A stretch of DNA of 64,000 nucleotides. Source: Trichaptum fuscoviolaceum. Its lineage: Eukaryota; Basidiomycota; Agaricomycetes; Hymenochaetales; Trichaptaceae. The notes under the pieces were generated by a model that worked only from the letters and a program-made list of their open reading frames with translations, had not been told where the DNA came from and made no database searches. Both the position numbers and the translations under genes were made by a program. This document shows positions 39,301 to 48,760 of the stretch, piece by piece; the stretch's first letter is position 1; every line of letters starts with the position of its first letter. The DNA lies in contig CAJSYZ010000001.1 in NCBI GenBank assembly GCA_910574455.1, positions 1,843,424-1,907,423 on the forward strand, read 5' to 3'.

Positions 39301-41571
39301 GCTCGTACTTTCGGTCGTTCAATCGTACATGAAGAAGTGGCCACTGCAAGCGCATACTGTCCTCATGTACGTTCATCGCTCTTGAACCACAAGCTAAAGC
39401 TTATTATTCTGTCTCCCAAGTCACCATACGCACAATGTCATGAAACTACTTGCAAAGCTACATGCAGCAAACGATGATATCCTCGCCAGCCAGGCTCTCA
39501 CCTTTCTGGACGAAGGATTGGCACAGTTAGTGAAGTCATCCATCCGCGATTGCCAGACTTACACAGCGCTCGAACCAGGTATTGGTCCAATGGACTGTTT
39601 TACCAGCTGACGAAGGTATGTAGCTTGGCAACTACGTCAAATTTTATGATTAAGTATTTGTGAAAGACACAAGAACTACCTGACGGTTACTTTATCGTCT
39701 TACGCCACATGCTCGCGCGCAACGCACGGAAATATTCTGTTGACGGGATATCTATTCGGGACGACATTCTCCGTGACACAATCACTCAACTCGTGGCACA
39801 CCCGGGTGACCCTGGTCAGAGATTCGTGATCGAGAACTTGGGTACGTATATCGAGAATGTACATCACCAAGGCCTGTCCCCAGAACTCCTCGCTTGTGAG
39901 TGAAGATATGCAAAGTGACTTAATATTGGACTAATGAGATACAAGATATCGGCCGTTATGTGGCCGCCATCCTTCGCAATGCCGGAGAAGCAACGGCCGA
40001 AGCCTTTAACCCCAATCCATTGCTTTCTGCAGCTGCCACTCTCATTCAGCACAACAAATCGCAAGTCCGGGTATGCATATAGTTCGAATGGTATACCAAT
40101 CTTTTCACTTAAGCGTTCTTCTCTTAGGATCTCTTGCCTTACATTGAAACAATATTAAGACTTGCGATTCTGCGCTTTGACGTTACTTCACACACTCTAA
40201 CTCGGTTACTTCACGTCACATCTACGCTCTACCGGCGCGCGGAAGTCGTTGCTAACGAAAGGGCAGTGCAAATGAACATTGTCGCTAATGTTATTTGTGA
40301 GGTCCTTTCTGAGGCTCTTCGTGGCAAAAATCGTGTGACACCCACCACAATTACTGCAATTGCTGAGGTATGTGTTTTATTGTACAACTGGGTGGAAGTG
40401 AGGACAATACTGAATTATTGGAATAGTCATTAATCTCGTCACTGGCTTCGGCGCACGAGATAAGTGTTGTACCAAATGATATCCTGAGTCGCCTGGCTAT
40501 CGATGCATTTTACTATCTACACAATTCAATACCATCTGAGTTTCACACCCAAAAGGATTTATCGGCAAACTTGGCAGCAGCAGGTCTCATTCTACAGGCT
40601 CTTAGCACCGATGTCGGGTTCCTATCAAGACAGCTCAATGACTATGCATATGAGGTGCGTGACTTGAAACTCTTGTATATAATACCACCTGAAGCCATCA
40701 ATCAGAGACACGGCAGACACGCGCTCAGTGTGCGAGACTGGAGCATAATTACGCTTCGTGCCATCCAAAGTTCGTCTCCGAGGGCTGCGGCGCATTTCTT
40801 CTCCCATCTTTCCAGATTTTCCTACGTGTACCACCTTTCTCTCCGAATGCATACGCATACGCACTCTCTGGGACTACCCAGAGATTTGGAAGCGTCTGAC
40901 ATAAGCTATGCTTTCACTGCGATCAAGCTTTGGCTTCTGCTTTCCCGAAGATGCGCAACCGAAGGTCCCGTTTCTCAGTCACAGGAAATTCACGAAGAGC
41001 GGTCATCTCAAGATCGCAATGCATACCAAGTCTGGAACGAACTGTGGCCACCTTTTGAAAACCTTATAACTATGTCAGAGATGGACCAAGATGATGTGGA
41101 AACCTTGGTCAGCACCATTCCCATTTTCGCTCTCGTGAATGTCACTGGCAGTGGACTCAATGTCTCCTTCATATAGCCAATCGCTTCTTTGGTTTGGTCA
41201 TCCGTGGTCGATATATTCCTTTTCCTGCGGCAGATTCATTGTACCATCTCCCTCGATTCATCAGCCCACATCACAACGCTGAACAGGTTAAAGGCTCTGG
41301 GGAAAGGAGAAGCTTTTACCAATAAGGTGAAATCAGATTAATGTCATCTAGCTTGGTATTGCTAACGTAGACTTTTCCTGTATAGCTTGTGAGAACAGTG
41401 AATAGCATGTCAGAGCCTGCACATGAGGTATCAGTCGAAGTCATGATTGCCCAATTCCAGAAAGAGCTCGTTGCGACCGACAAGGTCCATGCGTTGGAGA
41501 TGAAGCGCGAGATAGGACGAGTGGGTCCGGCTGAGAAAGGTCGGAAGGAGACACGGATACCGACTGGTTAA
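33344..41571 (+). CDS. Giant helical protein with tandem C1-type zinc fingers, possibly UNC80-like
   Basis: A single gene of about 2300 residues and roughly 20 exons; I do not recognise it with certainty. The first true ATG is at 33344 (MSYEDSQDVSFSSVQRPLVP); the frame runs 72 bases further upstream but begins with GTG. Order of parts: a disordered N-terminus with an arginine/serine patch (RSGRRSRSYSPGRKK, near 34050); helical repeats (ALTLDIVQVLVHLHMGTAKV); and two Cys/His fingers at about residues 540-670. The second finger fits the C1 (DAG/phorbol-ester) spacing H-x12-C-x2-C-x13-C-x2-C-x4-H-x2-C, with an 11-residue last gap instead of 7. The first (HDCHTCRK...CAFCMCTVHPSC) is shorter. A very long HEAT/ARM-like helical body follows to TAA/TAG-limited exons ending at 41571. 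The layout recalls large UNC80-type proteins annotated in basidiomycetes, but that is a memory-based suggestion. No kinase, GTPase or membrane segment is seen. Confidence 0.8.
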
Positions 41572-41668
41572 TTATTTGGCGATTAGCCACCTGGCACAGA
41601 ACAAAGTAGAGCACATACCATACATTAATGATACTCTGTACAAAATGTCCCTTAAATCCCTCACATCT

Positions 41669-42045
41669 CTAAGCAGCGCGTTGCTTCGCTTTTAATGCTT
41701 TCTTGCGGTTCTCCTTTACAATGGTCTGGCCTACAAATGCGCCCACTCCAGCAAGACCGACCACGAACAAGAACGCTGGCAATCTAACAGCCCATTCGCG
41801 TGCGGGGAATAAATTATGCAAGGCGTTTGACTTGTCAAGGAAAGGCTGAAGAGCTCTCCGTCAGAATACTTCACAATCAAAGGCCATGAGTTTATTGCTT
41901 GCCAGGAGCATTGCCCAAGTGGTATAGTAAACGAAGACGAAGAGTGCCACCAAAATCATGAGGCCACCCAAGGCTTTATCGCTTGAAGCCTACGAAGACA
42001 TTTAAGGGTACAACTATCAGTGCGCAAGTAAGATACACATACCAT
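41669..42045 (-). CDS. DPM2: Dolichol-phosphate mannose synthase subunit Dpm2
   Basis: Small ER membrane protein that stabilises and stimulates the Dpm1 catalytic subunit making dolichol-phosphate mannose for N-glycans, O-mannosylation and GPI anchors. Three exons give 88 residues (human 84). The start ATG stands alone in exon 1 (42043-42045), with the donor GTATGTGT directly after it. Exon 2 encodes ASSDKALGGLMILVALFVFV and the conserved YYTTWAMLL end of helix 1. Exon 3 gives PFLDKSNALHNLFPAREWAV, then helix 2 and a basic C-terminus KENRKKALKAKQRAA (TAG 41669-41671). The second intron (41846-41902) begins with GC rather than GT. The exon join LLPFLD matches the family exactly, so this looks like a real GC-AG intron. 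Promoter shared with the DUF4211 gene. Confidence 0.92.
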
Positions 42046-42258
42046 TTTTCACTTCAAGCTTTTTTGTAGAGTGAATTGATACAGAAAATGAAGAAAAGGA
42101 CTGAAGATGAAGGTGCTGACGTGGGGGACCTGCTTAAACACGTCACCGTGACGGCGGAGTGCCAGTGCGAGCCGTTACATATGCGTGACATACGCGCTCC
42201 TCAGCCTTCAAGCTGAACATGACCCAAGTGTCTGCATTCTTTTTACGCTTCAGTCATC
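42046..42258. promoter_or_regulatory. Divergent promoter DPM2 / DUF4211 gene
   Basis: 213 bp between opposed starts. TGACGTGG at 42117-42124 is close to the UPR element TGACGTGKA, about 72 bp from the Dpm2 ATG. A second CGTCACCGTGACG inverted repeat is at 42141-42153. Confidence 0.45.
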
Positions 42259-44120
42259 ATGCCTAGAAAACGTAAAACAGTGGCTAAGGCAGCTAACCTT
42301 CGCCAAAAATCTCTCCTGGAGATGTTTCCATCGAGTCCTCGCTCCTCTCCTCACCCACAGTCCAGCGTGTCCAAGGGAAAGGGGAAACTTAAGCCTTCCA
42401 ACGTGTCGTCTTCAGATTCTGAGGTCGCCCTGGCTGAGTCTCCGGTCAGGAGCAGGCGGCATCAGAGAACCTTTGTCAAGCTTGGTGCAAACTCAGATGA
42501 CGGATCCGATGACAGTAACGTCGGAAGAATAAAATTCGAGGAGCGCACCTCACCCATGCATTCTGGTGACGATGGTTCAGATGCCGGTCCGTCAACTCAA
42601 GTACGACACGCTAAACGAAGGCGCCTTCTAGCCTCGGACTCTGAGGAGATACTTCGTTCGGAAGAAGAGGATGCGGAGACTCGAGGGATAGGACTAGTAC
42701 AACCTCGATCGTCACGTACGAAGCAGGTGCGGGTGATTGATTCTGATTCTGATCAAATGCAACCTGCCAAGCCGAAGAGAAGGCTAGTGAAGGGTGTCAG
42801 ACCTCCGTCTGACGAGGACGACGTCATGGATGGCATTCAGGAAGACAGTGAGTGGCAATTGATACTTGTCTATAGACGAGGCTACATGGTACGAGTAGAA
42901 ATTATCGAAAGTCGCCTTCGCGGCAGGTCAACTAAACAATCCAGATTCTTGAAAAACCTTGAAAGATTGAAGAGTATGTGCTTCGTTGGATGCTTATTTG
43001 ACCCTCAGTATATGTTCTTAACAATATTCTCGTGCTGAAGAGAAGAAGAAAGGTGAAGCTGCAAGCGCCTCTGATGAGTCTGAAGAGGAAATCTCTGAAG
43101 AATTGGATCCACAAGCTACGATCCCAGGTGCTCGTCCAGACTGGGATGATGCTCAAGATGAGGACGAGGAAGAGGAAGATATTGAAGGCTTCATAGTCGA
43201 AGATGATGGAAACACTCAAACGGCAAATTTGCCAGCTGCTTTCAGCATGAACACCCATCAAGACTTAGCTCATCACTTCAAAATCGTCTGTCAATATCTT
43301 GTTCACCTTGCAATTGTTAAGGAACGCAAGAGAAAGAAAGTTGCCAAACAACTTACGGAAGGTCAGCATCAGACCCGATGTCTACTGCATTTTCCCCTGA
43401 AAGTAATACAGACGAGTACTTCTCCGTTCCTCTGACGATCACACGGCGCAAACTTACAGACCTTCGGGATTCAATCGCTTCGTCCGTGTGGCGTCCTGCG
43501 TACAAGAAGGCTTTGCAAAAGTTTCCCGAGTTCAACCTGAATATGTTGGACTTTGCCATACCGCAGTGTGATGCATGTCACCTGGGAGGCCGGATGTCTA
43601 AGTTTGTAGCGCGACTGCGCGGGTCACCCTACGATAAGAATACATTCGAGGTATGACATGCGTCTCAAGGATATTTGTATGAAATGCAACCTTTTTGCAG
43701 ACTCTTCGCATCAGTTCTTCGGACGAATCAAACTCAGGAGAGGAAGATCTTTCTCATGAGCTTCATCTGGGTCGGTGGTGTGCAAAGAGGACAGAAATCT
43801 TTCACGAGCTGTGCCATTGGGAGGTGAGTCATCTCTAACGAACCTCTTAAGATTGACTTAGGAAGAAATCGTCATTACTATAGTACAAGTTGTTTGAAAC
43901 CCTCGCTCGGGAAGTCACCGAGCTCTCAGAGAGTAAACGTGGGTCGTCTAGGATAGTGTATTCATGCGAACCTCCGAAGGACCCAACGAATGGTGACGAA
44001 GTGATGGACTGGTTAGATCGCCGAGAGATAATAACTATGGAATGGGAAACAGTCAAAGGCTTGATCACGCGTGCATCTAATTTGGATGCAGATGCGAGAC
44101 GGGGCAACGCCGACGATTGA
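42259..44120 (+). CDS. DUF4211 nuclear protein of unknown function
   Basis: Starts MPRKRKTVAKAANLRQKSLL at 42259. The first 300 residues are disordered, rich in SDSD/SSDSE acidic-serine clusters and KR-rich runs (HAKRRRLLASDSEE), which suggests a nuclear, CK2-phosphorylated protein. A strongly acidic stretch (DWDDAQDEDEEEEDIEGF) leads into the conserved C-terminal domain: HHFKIVCQYLVHLAI, VWRPAYKKALQKFPEF, LDFAIPQCDACHLGGR and SPYDKNTF, then WCAKRTEIFHELCHWEYKLF. This matches the fungal DUF4211 domain, whose CDAC motif may bind metal. Introns lie near 42848, 42975, 43361, 43650 and 43823. The stop is at 44118-44120. Residues 16-23 (QKSLLEMF) resemble a PCNA-interacting box next to a basic patch. 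No function is established; a chromatin or replication role is inference. Confidence 0.85.
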
Positions 44121-44312
44121 TGAAATATGGTCCATATATTCGTGCTATAAAGGCGGTGTGGTATCCATGAGGATCTACTTATCTAGCGGCATATCTTGTT
44201 GGGTGAGAGAAGGCAGTTTGTCACATGTGAGATGAAAGACAAGAGGTCCAAAGAGAAAATGGAAATAAATTAAAGCAATAATTTAAATACGGAATGTTCA
44301 CTCCATCAGCGT

Positions 44313-47300
44313 TCATGACGGTGGCTCACTCGGAGGGCGCCTGCGGGCTCGCCGAAGCTCGGCCCATAAATCAGATGGTTCCCCTTCACCTACTTGCAAT
44401 GGTCCGCCCAGCTTCGGTATAGCTAGCTTCAGTGCTCGGAGAGGTTGAAGTTGCCTAACTGGACTTGACCGTGTAGTCCGAACCTCTCGTTCTTTTTGCG
44501 AATGCTTTTCGTCAGCATCGGCTTCCGAATGGCGAGAGCTCTGACTAGCTGGGTATCGAATAGGCCGGGCAGCATCTGTAGCTGTTGTAGTATGTGATGT
44601 CTTCAAAATTCCGGACAAAGCCGATGACAAAGGAAGCGATTGTCTAGGAGCTCCGCTTGGCAGGCGTAGATACCTTGCACGACTATTATGATCTGATCAG
44701 CAGAGAAAGCGAGGTTTACAGATGGATTATGAGACTTACGCGATAGCTTTCATCGCAATCTTTGTTCGATATGCCTGTGCCCATTTATCCAGTGCGCGCG
44801 CTGGACAAATACATTAGAAGAAGTTCGCCCAATCATAGTTACCAAAAGGGCCTACCAAGGAGTTTCTTCCACTCATACTCGCGGGCACGTTTGGCCTGTA
44901 AGGCTTTCGGCATCGCGTCACGCCACACACGCCAGAACTTTGCTTTTGTAGTTGTCGAATGGAATCGAATTGCAGGAATAGACTATTGGCCAATGTCAGT
45001 GCGTTTTACTCACGTCACTCTGGAATGACTTAAGTGAAATAATTTACCATTGTTTTGGCGTTCCAGATGAGGAACGCCTGGTATAGGCGATGTTTCTGAA
45101 GCTGGATAGACAGAGCATGCTCCTGTACAACGAGTAAGTCCATACAGTTTCGGGCACATGTTGAATGCCTACCAAAGGTCTTAGGCGTTCAGCTTTGTAT
45201 TTTTCTCGCCACTTGTCCCAAGCCTTCTCCAGTATGTTCATTCGAAGCTCTTCCTCTCGTTCTTCGAGTACCAGACGACGATGTCGAGATGTCTTCGCGG
45301 CAGACAGCCATCTATGGAACATGCGCCTCATGGTATCTATACATACAATAAGTAAACCGCAACTGGTTTCGAATCATCAAGACAAATTAACCTTCTCGTT
45401 TCACGTATTGATAACTTTGCATTAGCCGCAGATCATCAGCATGGCGTTTGTACACGGCCTTCCATTTGGTGAAGTGGCATCTACACGGAGCGTTAACGAA
45501 GTCCTCTGTAGGGATAGAAAGAAAGCACACCTCATGTTTTCTTCGTCCTTCTTGGCAGTAACGTCGAATTCACGATTCTTTAGCACAATTATCCGTTCTG
45601 TCCATTTGTTCAGGGCTTCACGTAGAATCCGCTAGATATCAGGAAATCAGCTTCATAATCAGATACACGCTCAAGATTGACATACAGCTGTAGCATTCGC
45701 TTGAAGACGTTGCAAGGCAATCTGTAAATAGCGTTTACGCGCAGCCGCCTCATGCCATCCTAACACATTTATTAGGGGCTAGGCAAAACAATGAAAACAG
45801 TCGTGAGCTCACTTATGAAGAACTTTTGAGCCATCTTATTCTCAATCAGATGGAGTTTTTGCTGTCGTCTTCGCTCCTCAAGGGCATCTTTCCATTTGTT
45901 CCAAGCATGTCGTATCAGCAAGTAATGTCTCGCGATCCTCGCCTGCTTCATTAGCCTAAACTTCATGCGCAATTCTATCCTCCACGTCATCAACATCCGG
46001 TGTTCCAGATGGATTTCGTCGTAGCGGACAGCAGTCCCGTATAATCGTAGATGACGGTCGGCTTGCTTATGCCAACGATCGAATGCCTTCGAGGCCAGGG
46101 ACATGGATGGCCGATTGCTGAATGAGACAGCATATTCTAAGGAACTATTAACAAGGTACAGAAGTGGACGTGCTCGAAACTGTTACCTTCCATCAACCTG
46201 ACATTTTGAAGACGAGTCTTCCATATCACCCATGCGGTCTGAAGCCGCCGCATGAGTATTGCCCTTTCCATCAATAGACCGCGTTCTCTTGAAGTCCAGA
46301 CTCTTAGGACGGCAGAAACAAGCACCACGTCCCGCCGTTTCAGATACTTATCAGCCTTGCGTTCAAGCGCCTGGCAGCCGTGTTGTGAGAACAAGAATGG
46401 TACGAAGCCGTTGTGAATCACATACACGGAGTTTGGTAAGGCGCCCTTTCCAAGTTGCATATACATTTTTGACTATATGGTAGTCATGAAAGACATCGGC
46501 ATCCCGATTCTCATTTCTGCGGCGGATTAGTTTCGAAGTCAGCACGAATGAAGCAACACTTACAGTTTGGCCTTCCAACTATAAAAGGTATGTCTCACAA
46601 GCCGGCTCTCTATCTGAAGTGAGATTTCCTTCCCAGTCTCCCGGAGGCCGGTGATGTGTTTCCAATGATTCCACATTTCAATAACCCTGTCTTTTTCTCT
46701 TGCAAGGAAGAAGTCATCAGCTTTACCCTCAAGCCTATCGTTCTGGACTAATATACGCTTCCATCGAGTGAACGTCTTCTCTAAGAGCTTATGTTCATAT
46801 CTTATGTCGATTAGTTCGCATCGGTGTGCTAAACGCCAAAGCTGCGATGAAGCGGAGTCGTTAGCACAAGTGCGGATACTTGATTCATTTCACATACATT
46901 CCATGCTTCAGCTAAGCATAATCGTTCTCTCCTGTCTTTGATGAGCGCCATTTTCCTCCTCATTTCCTCACGCCATTTTTTGACCTTACGCGCTTTTAAC
47001 AGCCTCCACCAAGCTTCAAAGGACCTCCTTAGTAAATGAGTATCATGACGTCGAGAAATTTGATCATAATCGCGTTGCCTGACGTTCATACGTTGCTGCC
47101 ATTTATCTAGACCATATCGAAGTAAGTTTTTATCATGTTGTTTCGCAACATTATCGTTTAAGGACTAAAGATATGATTTGTCAACGTAGAGACTTGAGCG
47201 AGAGGATGGAAAACGAACCCTAATCCAATCCAAGCCTCCTCGCCAAACATGCCAACAGCGGACGAGAAGCTTATCCTCTCTGAAGTCATCAGCCACTTTT

Positions 47301-48304
47301 TCATCACGGATCATACGTATTTTCTTCCAAGTATCCTCATCGTTGAATGACGTATCCTTATGTGGCTTGCGACTCTTTGGCTTTGCCTGAGTGGCAAGCG
47401 GGACGGGACGCTCCTGTCTCTCAGATGTTGCTGTCCGTTCTGCTGGCCTATACCTTGCAACAGGAGCATGGGATGTATCATAAAAATCTGAAGGTGTTTC
47501 GGTGGTTTCGGTGGAGAGTTCAGAAGTCACATGGTAGCCACCATAAGCCTGCTTTGTGCGTACCGGTAAGAACTGGTCGATGGTTGGTAGCGGAGGATAC
47601 GAGTCTGAAGACAAACCCAACGCATTAGCTTTCAAGTCCTCTCCGTCGGGGACTCTATCACGTTGTATAAGAGTAGTTGGGGAGCTCTCGAAATCATTGG
47701 TGTCCTCCGTCTCAGCTCCCGTTTCTGTTTGGTCATCGGTTACGTCTGACTCTGTCACATCATCCTGATGAGAATGCACAGTTAATGTGTCTATCCCATA
47801 GCTAGATGGAGCGTGACGCGATGAGGAGATGTGAGGGGCACGAAGCGGTTGACGGGCACGTAACGGCACTGGTTCATTGGGTTGGCGGAGTATGCCACCT
47901 CTTCCTGGTGTCGTCCTTGTGGTCCTCGGTGTCGAAGCCTCCCCATACCCCAGTTGGGTCTTGATGGATTCCCATTTCGTTCCCCAATCATGCCCCTTCA
48001 CCACGCCGAGCTTCAGGAGCAACTTGTAGTAAATTACATCGTTTGCAGCATCCATGCCACGCTCGTGAAGAACTTCGTTGTACGCCTTGAATACTGTCAA
48101 GAACGTAGTCGCCGTCGAGGGCGAGCGCTCGATAATTTCATCGATGAGTTCTACATCCTTCGTCGTGAGTCCAGCAAGAGCGGACGATGCAGAAGTATTG
48201 GCAGTAGAAATGGTCGTGTCGAGAGTGCTCAGGGATGCTACCTTTTCTCCTATAGGCTTACGTGGAGAGGCCACCGGAGATGCTCGGGTTGGGCGAAAAG
48301 GCAT
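44313..48304 (-). CDS. SFI1: Spindle pole body / centrin-binding repeat protein Sfi1
   Basis: Long alpha-helical protein that binds centrin (Cdc31) in tandem and spans the half-bridge of the spindle pole body for its duplication. The start is MPFRPTRASPVASPRKPIGE at 48304. An N-terminal helical domain follows (ELIDEIIERSPSTATTFLTV ... VIYYKLLLKLGVVKGHDWGT). Then comes a disordered stretch, and from about 47300 to 44700 many 23-35-residue repeats with a central tryptophan: LVRCWHVWRGGL, SFEAWWRLLKARKVKKW, LMTWRIELRMKF, AWNKWKDALEERRR, AWDKWREKYKAERL and others. The end is basic/Pro-rich (RRARRRPPSEPPS, 44313). Repeats are interrupted by many short introns. About 1050 residues, typical for fungi. 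SP and TP sites in the N-terminal tail could be Cdk1 targets. Two ACGCGT boxes lie in the promoter. Confidence 0.9.
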
Positions 48305-48760
48305 CCAGCATTAAGAAAGGAATAGATGTACAATGGAGATAAAGCAGAACTTGAAGGACCACAGTGTAGCTACTCAACATTGCTGAAGTGTCTCTTCTTG
48401 TGTTGTCCATGTCACACTAACGCGTGCCGTCACTGTGTGACTTCAGATAGAGGTGACACAACGACTCGGATACTCTCACGCGTCTCGTGGGTGGCCACGA
48501 TTGCCGGTGGCCCGGCAACTTGAACTTGAAGTGATCGCGGGTGGCGAAGCAAAAATAATACCATTTATACATGATAAACAAGTGTTTTATTGATCGTCTT
48601 GTTTTAATAGCTAAAAAACGATGCTTTATGTTATTTATACAATATGCTACTGTCGTAACCCGTATACTACTAGTCTGCACTCTGGTGCAATTAGTGTACA
48701 AAGTCTGGCGTAAAGATGAGAATAGGAAACGTTCGTAAGTTTGAAATGGATGGTAGGAGG
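48305..48760. promoter_or_regulatory. SFI1 promoter region with two ACGCGT boxes
   Basis: 456 bp upstream of Sfi1 and downstream of the next minus-strand gene. ACGCGT, the MBF/MCB core, occurs at 48420-48425 and 48478-48483, about 116 and 174 bp before the ATG. From 48540 to 48700 it is AT-rich 3' UTR-like sequence. No ORF of note. Confidence 0.5.

Noticed and set aside
45360..45385. Possible tRNA T-loop (GGTTTCGAATCA)
   Set aside because: No matching acceptor stem, D-arm or anticodon arm around it; it lies in a Sfi1 intron/exon region.
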